A DNA stretch of 64,000 bases from Tenacibaculum mesophilum. Lineage in GTDB: Bacteria > Bacteroidota > Bacteroidia > Flavobacteriales > Flavobacteriaceae. Positions 7,744 to 16,700 of the stretch are shown in pieces (position 1 is the first letter of the stretch; the number at the start of each line of letters is the position of its first letter). The stretch is from the NCBI RefSeq assembly GCF_003867075.1, contig NZ_CP032544.1:2970001-3034000 (forward strand). Reading direction: 5' to 3'. The notes under the pieces are model-generated. The model was given only the letters and a program-made list of their open reading frames with translations, was not told the DNA's origin and searched no databases. Made by a program: the position numbers and the translations under genes.

Positions 7744-10197
7744 TTAAAAGGGGTAATTAATACCTATATTTAGCACAGAGTTAGAGAAATTGAAGTTTTG
7801 GAACCACTTATTATTAGTTAAATATGGTTCATGTGCTTTGAATCCTAAATCCAATCTTGCAATTAAAAATTTAAAGTCGTAACGAAGCCCGAAACCAGCA
7901 CCAACAGCCATATCTTTTAACGATTTAAAACCATTAAATTTAGCTGGATCATCAACAAATTCTGTGTTGGTTATATCCCAAATGTTTCCTGCATCAATAA
8001 ATAAAGCAGACTTTAAAGAACCAAAAACGTTAAAACGGTATTCAAAGCTAGTTAAAAATTTTAAGCTACCAATGTTGTATTCAAGAAGAGGTGCTCTAGT
8101 ACCAGGACCCAAATCGTAGGTTCTCCATGCACGTATGTCGTTAGAACCTCCTGCAAAATAACTACGAGAAAAAGGAACGCCAGAATTATCATAAGTAAAA
8201 ATAGCTCCAAGAAAAGTTCTGTGCGCTAAAACATTGTTATCACCTAAATCCCAATATTTTTTATACTCAATATCTGTTTTAAAATATTGAGCAATAGGAA
8301 TTTTAAAAACAGTTTTTTGTCCAGAACTATTGCTCTTATTTGATAAAAGCCCCATAATATTTCCTGAGTTAGCAACTCTAAACTTAAAAAAAGAAAAGCT
8401 AGCATCTTTAATACTTTCTTGATTATTATAGGTATAACTATAGGCTATTTCTGGAATTAAAAAGTCGGATGTTACAATATTATATCTGTTAGCAAGGTTT
8501 AAGACGTTTTGAAACTCAATTGGGTTTGATGCTGCAAAATTAGCATCGGTAAGAACGCCTGAAATGAAATTAATTATTTCACCTGAGTTACTAGGGGTAT
8601 TGTCTGGAAACGTATATGAAGGATCATAAATTTCAGCGACTTCAGATAATTTTCGATATTCAGAATTATATATAGAAAAATAATTATCAACATTTAGATT
8701 TCTAATATATTGAGTATTTAATAGTTCTAATTGAATGGATTTTCTTTTGTTATAGTCCCATTTGTAATCTATACCAATAGATATATTTTGTTTATCCAAT
8801 CCTATGTTTTTTTGAATTCCTATTCCTGAGTAAAACTTAGTTCTAGGAAACATTCTTTTTGGAACCAATTTATGCAATCCGAAAGGAGCCATAAATCGAG
8901 GAACTTCTAGTGAAATATCCGAACCAATTTCCCAACCGGGTCCATTATTGGAGTTAAAATAAGAACCAAAAGTAGAGAGTTTAAAAAGCTCAGCACCTTT
9001 AAATGTATTTCTATTAGTTAATGAAAACTTTAAAGAAACATCAAAGTTACGAATGTTGGAACGTGATAATTCTGTTTCAAAACCTAAAGTGTATTTTTCT
9101 ATAGGGGTTAAATATACATTGGCTTCCAGTTCGTTTTCGCTTAATTCATTATATCGAATAGAGGTTGCTTTGAAGTTTTTTAATCCTCTTAAATGTGTGC
9201 GTGTTAAATTTCTTAGTGAGTCACTATAAACGGTATTTGGTTTTATGAATAAAGATTGAGATAAGTACTTAGGATTGTATTTTAGTTTTCGAAGTGCGTA
9301 AAAATTAATTCCATTATAACTTACACTGTCTTTATGCTTAGAGTTTCTAGTGCTATAATTATAGTCGGTATAAACGTTTACTTTTCTTAATTTCTGAATT
9401 TGAAAAGGAATAGTTTTATCAGAAATATTGATATCTACATCGGTTTTTTCATAATTTTTTAAAGTGTCATTTTCAAAGGAGATATAATTTTCATTAAATT
9501 GATATATTCCTTTATTCCTAAAAAGTTTTACAAGTCGATTCGCTTCCTTTATAAAGTTGTCATTCTTATAATGATCTCCAGGTTTTAGGTAGCTTTTCTT
9601 TTTTGTAAGTTGATATAAAGAATCAAGAACTGGAGATGTAATAAAAGTTTTAATACTATCTAAATAAGAAGGATTCCCTTTGGTAATATGGTAGCTAATT
9701 TCTCCTTTTTTCTTACCAATAGTATCTTTTTTAGAGAAAACTTTAGCTCTAAAATATCCTTCAGTTTGAAAGTAAGCTTTTAAGTTATCTACAGTTTTAT
9801 CTGTTTTTTTATCGTCAATAATAATTGGGGGTTCCCCACTAGTTAAAAACCAATTATTAAAACCAATAAGTGTTTTAGCTACAGCTATACTTTGCTTTTC
9901 TGAAAATACATCTTTGTAAAAATTATAGGTTTTTGGATTTTTTTTAGCCCATTCACTAGGTGTTTTTGGAGCTTCGGGATTTCCTAAATTATAAAAATGT
10001 AATGATAATGGTATACCCAAAGCCTTAGCGTTAGGGCGTTGTAATAATAATTCAGCAATATTATCACTAGAGTTTTTTACACTATCAATATATACTGTGT
10101 TTTTAGCTAGTAATAACTCATTTTTTTTAACATATTTAATTGTGCTACATGAGCTGAATAAGCCTACTAATAAAAAGAAGAAAGAAAGTTTTTTCAT
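7744..10197 (-). CDS. tamL: TamL, lipoprotein-type TamA/BamA-family outer-membrane assembly protein
   Basis: An 817-residue Omp85-family protein. The signal peptide ends in LFSSC (Cys 17), so it is a lipoprotein, the hallmark of the Bacteroidetes TamA variant TamL. POTRA-like repeats occupy the first half (for example GYFRAKVFSKKD and NKGIYQFNENYISF). The C-terminal beta-barrel has the typical FSRSYFAGGSNDIRAWRTYDLGPG motif, a FIDAGNIWD strand and a final strand ending in INYPF. It probably helps insert outer-membrane proteins. No TamB gene is next to it here. It is divergent from the TrmH-family methyltransferase, a neighbour I recall for tamL elsewhere. Confidence 0.88.
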   Translation of the reverse strand: MKKLSFFFLLVGLFSSCSTIKYVKKNELLLAKNTVYIDSVKNSSDNIAELLLQRPNAKALGIPLSLHFYNLGNPEAPKTPSEWAKKNPKTYNFYKDVFSEKQSIAVAKTLIGFNNWFLTSGEPPIIIDDKKTDKTVDNLKAYFQTEGYFRAKVFSKKDTIGKKKGEISYHITKGNPSYLDSIKTFITSPVLDSLYQLTKKKSYLKPGDHYKNDNFIKEANRLVKLFRNKGIYQFNENYISFENDTLKNYEKTDVDINISDKTIPFQIQKLRKVNVYTDYNYSTRNSKHKDSVSYNGINFYALRKLKYNPKYLSQSLFIKPNTVYSDSLRNLTRTHLRGLKNFKATSIRYNELSENELEANVYLTPIEKYTLGFETELSRSNIRNFDVSLKFSLTNRNTFKGAELFKLSTFGSYFNSNNGPGWEIGSDISLEVPRFMAPFGLHKLVPKRMFPRTKFYSGIGIQKNIGLDKQNISIGIDYKWDYNKRKSIQLELLNTQYIRNLNVDNYFSIYNSEYRKLSEVAEIYDPSYTFPDNTPSNSGEIINFISGVLTDANFAASNPIEFQNVLNLANRYNIVTSDFLIPEIAYSYTYNNQESIKDASFSFFKFRVANSGNIMGLLSNKSNSSGQKTVFKIPIAQYFKTDIEYKKYWDLGDNNVLAHRTFLGAIFTYDNSGVPFSRSYFAGGSNDIRAWRTYDLGPGTRAPLLEYNIGSLKFLTSFEYRFNVFGSLKSALFIDAGNIWDITNTEFVDDPAKFNGFKSLKDMAVGAGFGLRYDFKFLIARLDLGFKAHEPYLTNNKWFQNFNFSNSVLNIGINYPF

Positions 10198-10222
10198 TAA
10201 CTTTACGCCTCGTATTAAGAAT

Positions 10223-10230
10223 CAAAAATA
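10223..10230 (-). promoter_or_regulatory. tamL -7 element
   Basis: TATTTTTG on the minus strand, 25 bases before the tamL ATG, matches the flavobacterial TAnnTTTG consensus. Confidence 0.5.
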
Positions 10231-10268
10231 CTATTTTTTAGTGGTTTTAGAGTGTTAAAAATAATTTA

Positions 10269-11003
10269 ATGAATTTATCTAAAAACAACATAAAGTTAAT
10301 AACTAGTTTACAGCAAAAAAAGTATAGACAAAAGCATCAATTATTTGTAGCAGAAGGTGTAAAGGTGGTTAATGAATTACTAGCGTCTTCTTTGGTAGTA
10401 GAACAATTATATACTACAGAAGAGTCTTTTATTTCTTCAAAAAATGTAGAGGTTATTTTGATTTCTGAAAATGAGTTAAAAAAGATTAGTACTTTAAAAA
10501 CACCAAACAAAGTTTTAGGAATTTTTAAAATTCCAAACAAAAAAGAGGTTAATAAGGGCAATTTTATAGTTGCTTTAGATGGTATTAATGACCCAGGAAA
10601 TCTAGGAACAATTATTCGTTTATGTGATTGGTTTGGGATTTCTGAGTTGGTATGTTCTAAAAATACGGTTGATTGTTATAATCAAAAAGTGGTACAGTCT
10701 ACCATGGGGTCGTTAACTAGAGTTCAGGTTTCATATGTTGATTTGCCTAAGTTTTTAAAGAGTACTCCATTGCCTGTTTATACAGCAGATATGCATGGTG
10801 ATAATGTTTATACTACTCCATTACCCCAAAAAGCAGTTTTAGTAATGGGAAATGAGGCAAATGGAATTTCTCTTGAAGTTGCTGATATTGTAAAAAACAC
10901 TGTAACCATCCCAAGGTTTGGCGATTTACAAAAAACGGAGAGTTTAAATGTTGCCACTGCTACAGCTATATTATTAAGTGAGTTTAAAAGAAACTTGATT
11001 TAA
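10269..11003 (+). CDS. TrmH/SpoU-family RNA 2'-O-methyltransferase
   Basis: A 244-residue SPOUT methyltransferase. The N-terminal ~70 residues form a substrate-binding domain (QKKYRQKHQLFVAEGVKVV). The three family motifs follow: NDPGNLGTIIRLCDWFG, AVLVMGNEANGIS and PRFGDLQKTESLNVATATAIL. The SAM-binding trefoil knot lies in the last two. The RNA target (rRNA or tRNA) cannot be told from sequence. Its stop codon overlaps the stop of the convergent radical SAM gene by four bases, with no terminator between. Confidence 0.92.
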   Translation: MNLSKNNIKLITSLQQKKYRQKHQLFVAEGVKVVNELLASSLVVEQLYTTEESFISSKNVEVILISENELKKISTLKTPNKVLGIFKIPNKKEVNKGNFIVALDGINDPGNLGTIIRLCDWFGISELVCSKNTVDCYNQKVVQSTMGSLTRVQVSYVDLPKFLKSTPLPVYTADMHGDNVYTTPLPQKAVLVMGNEANGISLEVADIVKNTVTIPRFGDLQKTESLNVATATAILLSEFKRNLI

Positions 11004-12244
11004 TATGATTGATTAGCTAATGCTTTATTTTTCTTAGAGAAAGCTTCCAATTCTTTTTTGTAAGGAGTGTAAGTGCTTTGAGCAAAAGTTGAAAGGTAAT
11101 TTGTAATTTCTATAGGTTTTATTGGTTGGATGTTCTCTTTTTTATGTAGCTCTGGATAACATGATATAAAGAACTTTTGTATGTGAGCAATAAGCTTAAT
11201 TAAATCATTACAGTAAACAGAAGGGTTATTGAAACCATTTTTTTTGCTATAACGATGAACCAATCTACCACCTTTACAAATTTCATTTAATGGACATTCT
11301 AAGCATTGTGTACAAAGCTTTGTGTTAAAATCATTAAAATATAATTTACCTAAAGAGGTATGTTGTATGTCTTGAAAATTGTTCTTTTTAATATTAAGAC
11401 CTGTTTTAGTAAAACCATGACCGCAAGCTTTAAGAGAATCAATAGCCTCGATTTCTCCATTTGTTTCGATAACTAAAACGGTTGATTCATTTTTTGCTTT
11501 TTCGTTAACTCTCATTAGAGAATTTAACAAGCCTAAAAATAATGGGATTTTAAATCGCTTTGTATCTTTAATCCAAATATCAAATAAATTAATTAACCAA
11601 TCGGCCATTAAGGTTTTGTCTTTATCGAAGGGAAAATTGTCATGTGTGTAATCAGGAATTAAAAAGTTTACATAACTAACATTCATTTTTTTAAAACTAT
11701 CGTAAATTTCTTTTGGGCTTTCTTCAATATTAATAACACAAGCTATGTCAGCAAAATTCATTTCATTTTTTAATAACTTGACACTTTCAAAAACTGTGTC
11801 GTAGCTGCCATTTCCTTTATGGTCTACTCTATACATATCGTGTGCCTTTTTAGTTCCGTCAACGCTTACACTAGGGTAAATGTTCAAGCTTTTGAATAGC
11901 TGTATCCAACTTTTATCTAAAAGAACACCGTTTGTTTGCAAGTCAAAAGAAAAAGATACATCGGTTAGTTCTTGTTGTACTTTGTGCACTTTATTTATAA
12001 AATTAATATAAAAATCTTTAGAAGCGAGTAGAGGTTCGCCTCCATGGAAAATAAAGGAAAATTCTTTTTTATTATACTTTTTTATATAATTTTTAGTCTT
12101 TTCAATAATATTATCAACAACTTCTGAAGACATGAATTTAGGTTGGTTTTTATAGGTAGTGTCTCCAAGATTATACATAAAACAGTATGAACAATTAAGA
12201 TTACATCTACTAGCAATTTTTATAGCTAAAGAATTAAAATTCAT
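11000..12244 (-). CDS. Radical SAM/SPASM peptide maturase, FxsB-like
   Basis: A 414-residue enzyme. Cys14, Cys18 and Cys21 form the CX3CX2C cluster that cleaves SAM. HGGEPLLASKDFYINF is the SAM-binding GGEP region. The C-terminal third is a SPASM domain: KACGHGFTKTG, then CTQCLECPLNEICKGGRLVHRY and GFNNPSVYCNDL. The C-GG-HRY-GFxNPSVYC pattern is, from memory, characteristic of FxsB-type enzymes, several of which form three-residue cyclophane crosslinks (triceptides). The gene directly upstream, 76 bases away, encodes a GG-leader peptide that is the probable substrate. The exact reaction is inference. Confidence 0.88.
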   Translation of the reverse strand: MNFNSLAIKIASRCNLNCSYCFMYNLGDTTYKNQPKFMSSEVVDNIIEKTKNYIKKYNKKEFSFIFHGGEPLLASKDFYINFINKVHKVQQELTDVSFSFDLQTNGVLLDKSWIQLFKSLNIYPSVSVDGTKKAHDMYRVDHKGNGSYDTVFESVKLLKNEMNFADIACVINIEESPKEIYDSFKKMNVSYVNFLIPDYTHDNFPFDKDKTLMADWLINLFDIWIKDTKRFKIPLFLGLLNSLMRVNEKAKNESTVLVIETNGEIEAIDSLKACGHGFTKTGLNIKKNNFQDIQHTSLGKLYFNDFNTKLCTQCLECPLNEICKGGRLVHRYSKKNGFNNPSVYCNDLIKLIAHIQKFFISCYPELHKKENIQPIKPIEITNYLSTFAQSTYTPYKKELEAFSKKNKALANQSY

Positions 12245-12320
12245 AATTAGAAAAGGTGTTGGTTAAAACAAGGAAACTATACAGTGTACAATTTCCTTGA
12301 GAAGATTTTAAAATTCTGTG

Positions 12321-12548
12321 TTATAATCTGAAGTGCTCTTTTTCAGCTTCAACTTCTATTAATTTCACACATTTTTGTAGCTTGTTACTCCAAACTAATC
12401 CGTCAGGACATACTCTTCCTCCTCCACTAGTAGGGTAATAAATTTCTTCTTCCACATAAATAGCTCCTCCTTTAATAAGGTCTAGATTGTCAGCTTGTAA
12501 GTTTGTGAACTTTTCTAATCCCTTTGGTAAAAAAAATGTTTTCTTCAT
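12321..12548 (-). CDS. RiPP precursor peptide with double-glycine leader
   Basis: A 75-residue peptide immediately upstream of the radical SAM enzyme. The leader (residues 1-28) is amphipathic, contains LQADNLDLIKGG and ends in Gly27-Gly28, a typical double-glycine processing site. The predicted 47-residue core has two cysteines (47 and 60) that enclose the segment PDGLVWSNKLQK. Trp53-Ser54-Asn55 fits the aromatic-X-X motif used by cyclophane-forming maturases. No protease/ABC exporter gene lies in the window, so export would rely on a machine encoded elsewhere. Precursor status is inferred from size, leader and position. Confidence 0.8.
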   Translation of the reverse strand: MKKTFFLPKGLEKFTNLQADNLDLIKGGAIYVEEEIYYPTSGGGRVCPDGLVWSNKLQKCVKLIEVEAEKEHFRL

Positions 12549-12892
12549 AATTATTAATTTTAAGTTAATTGCTTACTCTATTTCTTTTTAAGTTTAAAAG
12601 ATTACATTTTCAGCTACCTGTAAATCATTAAACTAATAGAAGTTAATAGGCTTGTTTTTAAACAAGTTTCTTAAATGAATTGCAACAAATATTAATGATT
12701 TGAGATGAAAAAGTAAGGTGACTAGGTGACTATTTATAAAAAATGGATGCATAATTTAAAAATTATAACACCCTTTTAGAGGGGTAATTAACTTGTTTCT
12801 GAAGAGAAGAGATTTGAGAGTAAGATTTCTGTTTGAAGGTAGATTTTTATTTTTTAGGATAGCGAATACGCTATAAAGATATAGATTGATAA
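12549..12892. other. Intergenic region upstream of RiPP precursor
   Basis: About 340 bases of AT-rich sequence with no ORF I trust and no promoter matching the TTG/TAnnTTTG consensus. It must hold the RiPP promoter. Direct GGTGACTAGGTGACTA and ACACCCTTTTAGAGGGGT repeats are visible but unexplained. Confidence 0.4.
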
Positions 12893-12932
12893 AAGAAAAC
12901 CTCTTCGTTTTTACTAAAAAACAAAGAGGTTG
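12893..12932 (-). terminator. Terminator of the deoxynucleoside kinase gene
   Basis: On the minus strand AACCTCTT and AAGAGGTT pair across a T/A-rich loop and are followed by TTCTTTT, about 30 bases past the kinase stop. Confidence 0.65.
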
Positions 12933-12959
12933 TTATTGTAGGCTTAAATTCTTTAAAAC

Positions 12960-13574
12960 TTAAAATAATCCATTTATTTGAGCATCTATTCTATCGATAA
13001 TAAAACCTAAGTCTTCTTGGTTATCAACAAAATCTAAATTATCAACATCTATAATTAATAATTTACCTTTATTGTATTGACTAATCCAAGCTTCATAGCG
13101 TTCATTTAACCTACTTAAATAATCAATACTGATAGAGTTTTCATATTCTCTACCACGCTTATGAATTTGACCTACGAGTGTAGAAATATCTGCACGCAAA
13201 TAAATTAATAAATCAGGAGGGGTTACTAAGTTTTCCATTAATTCAAATAATGAAGAATAGTTACTATAATCTCTATTGGTCATAAGCCCCATTGCATGTA
13301 GGTTTGGAGCAAAAATATGAGCATCTTCATAAATAGTTCTATCTTGAATTATTTTTTTACCAGATTTACGAAGTTCTAAAACTTGACGAAAACGGCTATT
13401 TAAAAAGTATACTTGCAAATTAAAAGACCAACGCTCCATTTCTCCATAAAAATCATCTAAGTATGGATTTTCATCAACCGATTCAAAATGAGCTTCCCAA
13501 TCGTAGTGTTTTGCTAATAATTTAGTTAAAGTGGTTTTTCCCGCGCCTATGTTTCCGGCAATTGCTACGTGCAT
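12960..13574 (-). CDS. Deoxynucleoside kinase (dCK/dGK family)
   Basis: A 204-residue salvage kinase that phosphorylates deoxynucleosides with ATP. It has P-loop AGNIGAGKTTL (residues ~5-15), the ESVDENPYLDDFYGEMERW region, the base-binding QDRTIYEDAHIFAPNL (DRS/ERS-like) motif, and an RGREYENSISIDYL lid. It is a paralogue of the kinase half of the FolK fusion at 1458-2588. Substrate preference is not readable. It has its own terminator, and the larger protease gene lies upstream behind another. Confidence 0.92.
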   Translation of the reverse strand: MHVAIAGNIGAGKTTLTKLLAKHYDWEAHFESVDENPYLDDFYGEMERWSFNLQVYFLNSRFRQVLELRKSGKKIIQDRTIYEDAHIFAPNLHAMGLMTNRDYSNYSSLFELMENLVTPPDLLIYLRADISTLVGQIHKRGREYENSISIDYLSRLNERYEAWISQYNKGKLLIIDVDNLDFVDNQEDLGFIIDRIDAQINGLF

Positions 13575-13689
13575 AATTGTTTGTGTAAAAATGTTTTTAA
13601 TATTGCTGGCACAGCCAGATTAGGGGGTGGTAAAATTACATAAAAAAAGGAATTAAGAAACAAGTTTAATAAATGAATATTAGATAAAA

Positions 13690-13722
13690 ATAAAAAGCAA
13701 GCCAATTAGCTTGCTTTTTACT
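13690..13722 (-). terminator. Metalloprotease terminator
   Basis: AAGCAAGC-CAATTA-GCTTGCTT hairpin with T-run on the minus strand, about 20 bases beyond the protease stop codon. Confidence 0.8.
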
Positions 13723-13742
13723 TTTCAGACATAGTTTATAAC

Positions 13743-16700
13743 CTACTTAACAACTATTTTTCTTGTCACTTGTTTACCCGCATTTTCAACTTGTAATAAA
13801 TAAAGTCCGCTTGCAGCTTTGGTTAATTGTATTTCTTCATTAAACTGACTAGAAATAGTTGAAAATTTTTGTGTTTCAAGTAATCTTCCCCTAAAATCAA
13901 AAAGTCTAATAATTGTTGATTTTTTATCTTTTACAGTGAATTTAAATTTTTCAAAAGCTTTTCCAGAATCTATTGGGATTGGACCTATCTCTAAGTCATC
14001 AAATAAAGTGTTATCGGTAGCAAAACTCTCTTCAACGGTAATAGTATAGTCTTCTACCTCACCATTAAAATTTAATCCACAAGAATTAGGGTTACTATTT
14101 ACTTTTGTAGAAATTCTCATAGTTGTAGAACCTAATAAAGCATCTTCAGGAACGATAATAGAAAGAGTATTAGAAGTTAAGTCATAAGTTTCATTAGCAT
14201 CAAATGCACAGTTTTGGTTCCAGTCTATCCAAGCAAATGTGTTTGTATTACTGTTTCCTGCTGTATTGATAGTGGTTGTTAAATCATAAGTTTCTCCTCT
14301 AACTACTTGGGTTGTTACTGATTTAAAATCAGAGTACCCATTTGCTTTATCAGAATTATTGTTGATACCATTAAAAGTAACATTAGTAATACTTAATTGA
14401 GACTCAGTGTTACCTGAAGAATTACAAAGGCTGTTGTTTACGTTTAAAAGGATATTTACTGATTTAGCCATTGAACCTGATGCTGCAGTAACAGTAATTG
14501 TGTAATCTCCTGTATCTACTACTACTACTTCTTCTTCTTCGGCGGTTAAATTACTTATTGTTAAGGTAAATTTTCCACTAGCATTCATACTAGTAGGGGT
14601 TAATGTTATAGTAGAATTAGTTGGAGCTCCTGAATAAGAAAGGTTAACAGTTTCATTAAACCCATACAAAGCTGTATAATCAAAATCAAAGGTTACTTCA
14701 TTTGTAGCTTGTTTACATACAGATAGGTCTCCTGTACTATTAGAAATAGAAAAAGTAGGTTCTAAAACTGTAATAGTATAATCTTCAACTTCACCATTAA
14801 AGCCCAAGTTACAAGAATTTGGGTCAGCGTCTGACCTTGTAGAAACTCTCATAATAGTTTCTCCTGTTGGGATGCCTTCAGGAACCGTGATTAAAATAGC
14901 GCTAGTAGAGGTTAAGTCGTAAGTTTCATTAGTATCAAAAACACAATTTTGGTTCCAGTCAATCCAAGCAAATGTTTTTACATTATCATTTCCAGCTGTA
15001 TTAATAGTAGTTGTTAAATTATAGTTGTTACCCCTAACTACCTCAGTGTTTTGACTGGTGAAGTTAGAATAACCAGTTGTTTTAGTAGAGTTATTGTTAA
15101 TACTATTAAAGGTAACATTCGTAATGCTCAATTGCGATGCAATATTTCCAGAAGAATTACAAAGATTGTCATTTACGTTTAAAAGTATATCAACAGATTT
15201 AGTTATTGAACCTGACGTAGCTGTAACAGTAATTGTATAATCTCCTTTTGAAATATTTGTAAGGTTAGTTACGGTTAAGGTAAACTTACCGCTACTACTT
15301 ATTGAAGAATTACTTAACGTAACAGTAGAGTTAGCAGGAGCTCCTGAGTAAGACAAATTTACTGTTTCATTAAATCCGTATAAAGCATTGTAGTCAAAAT
15401 CAAAAACAAGCTCATTTGTAGCTATATTACATACAGATAAATCTCCTGTATTATTAGCTATTGAATACGTTGGAGCTGTAGGGAAAATGGTTAAATTGCT
15501 ATTGTTTATGTTATAAAAAATATTATCTGAAGCTTCTACTAATATTCGTGCATTTGTAGTAGGGGTATCAGGTATAATAATATCTTCTGAACCGTCATTC
15601 GGTGTATTGTTTTTTAGAATGATAGGGTAAGTAAGGCCTCCATCTGTTGAAAGTTTTATGTTTACATTAGCACAGTTAATAGGTGATTGGTCTGTAGTTC
15701 CTTTATTCCATATAATGGTTTGGGTAGAACCAACTCCCCAAGATACGGCAGAATTAGGACTTGTTACAATAAAAGCCTCTGCATCTGTTACAGTTACTTT
15801 TATATCATCTCTAGCTGAGCTACCTCCACCTGCGTGATTATCTCTTACAGTTAAAGCAAAATCTAATTCTCTAGCCACAGAAGGAAGAACTTCCCATGTG
15901 GTAGAAGTATTACCACTTAATACGGTAGATAGTGCAGGCATGTATCTATCAGCTGATGAAGAAGGAAGTAATGATCTGAACATAGGACCTCCTGTATTTG
16001 TAGATAATGGAGACATGGTTGCTACTTCATTATCAATTTGTTCCCAGGTATAAGATAAAGATTCTGTTCCATCAACATCTGTAGCGGTTCCTTTTAAAAC
16101 AAATGGTGTCGATTTAGGAATACTAACATTATTTCCCGCATTAGCTGTAGGAGCAGTATTACCTGTGTTTGAAGTGCTGGCACAATTCCCTGAACCTCGA
16201 ATATGATTCCACATTTGAGCAATGCTAACCGCATGAAAATAGTCATCACTTACATTTTGTACATTTGGACCGCAAATACCAGCATATCCCATAATTGTTG
16301 AACCACTACCTGGTTCAACAGCAGTACTAGAGCTTCTATTCCCCTCACATGAATTATTAAATGTATGAGTAGCTCCGAATTGGTGTCCAATTTCATGAGC
16401 AACATAATCTATATCGTAAGTATCTCCTATAGGTCGGCTTCTTCCTGTAACTCCTTGAGCCTTATAGTTTGTAGCACAAACAGAGTTTAGCTGAGCTAGT
16501 CCTCCTGCTCCAGTACTAAACGTATGTCCAATATCATAATTAGCATCACCAATAATTTCATCACATTTTTCTTGACTTTCATCAATCAAGGTTCTGGCAC
16601 TATCATTTGTTAAGCCATCTGTATCAGCATCTAAAAAGATTAAAGCATCATTATTGTCCACGATAACCATTCTTACAGCTAAATCTCTTTCATAAACCTC

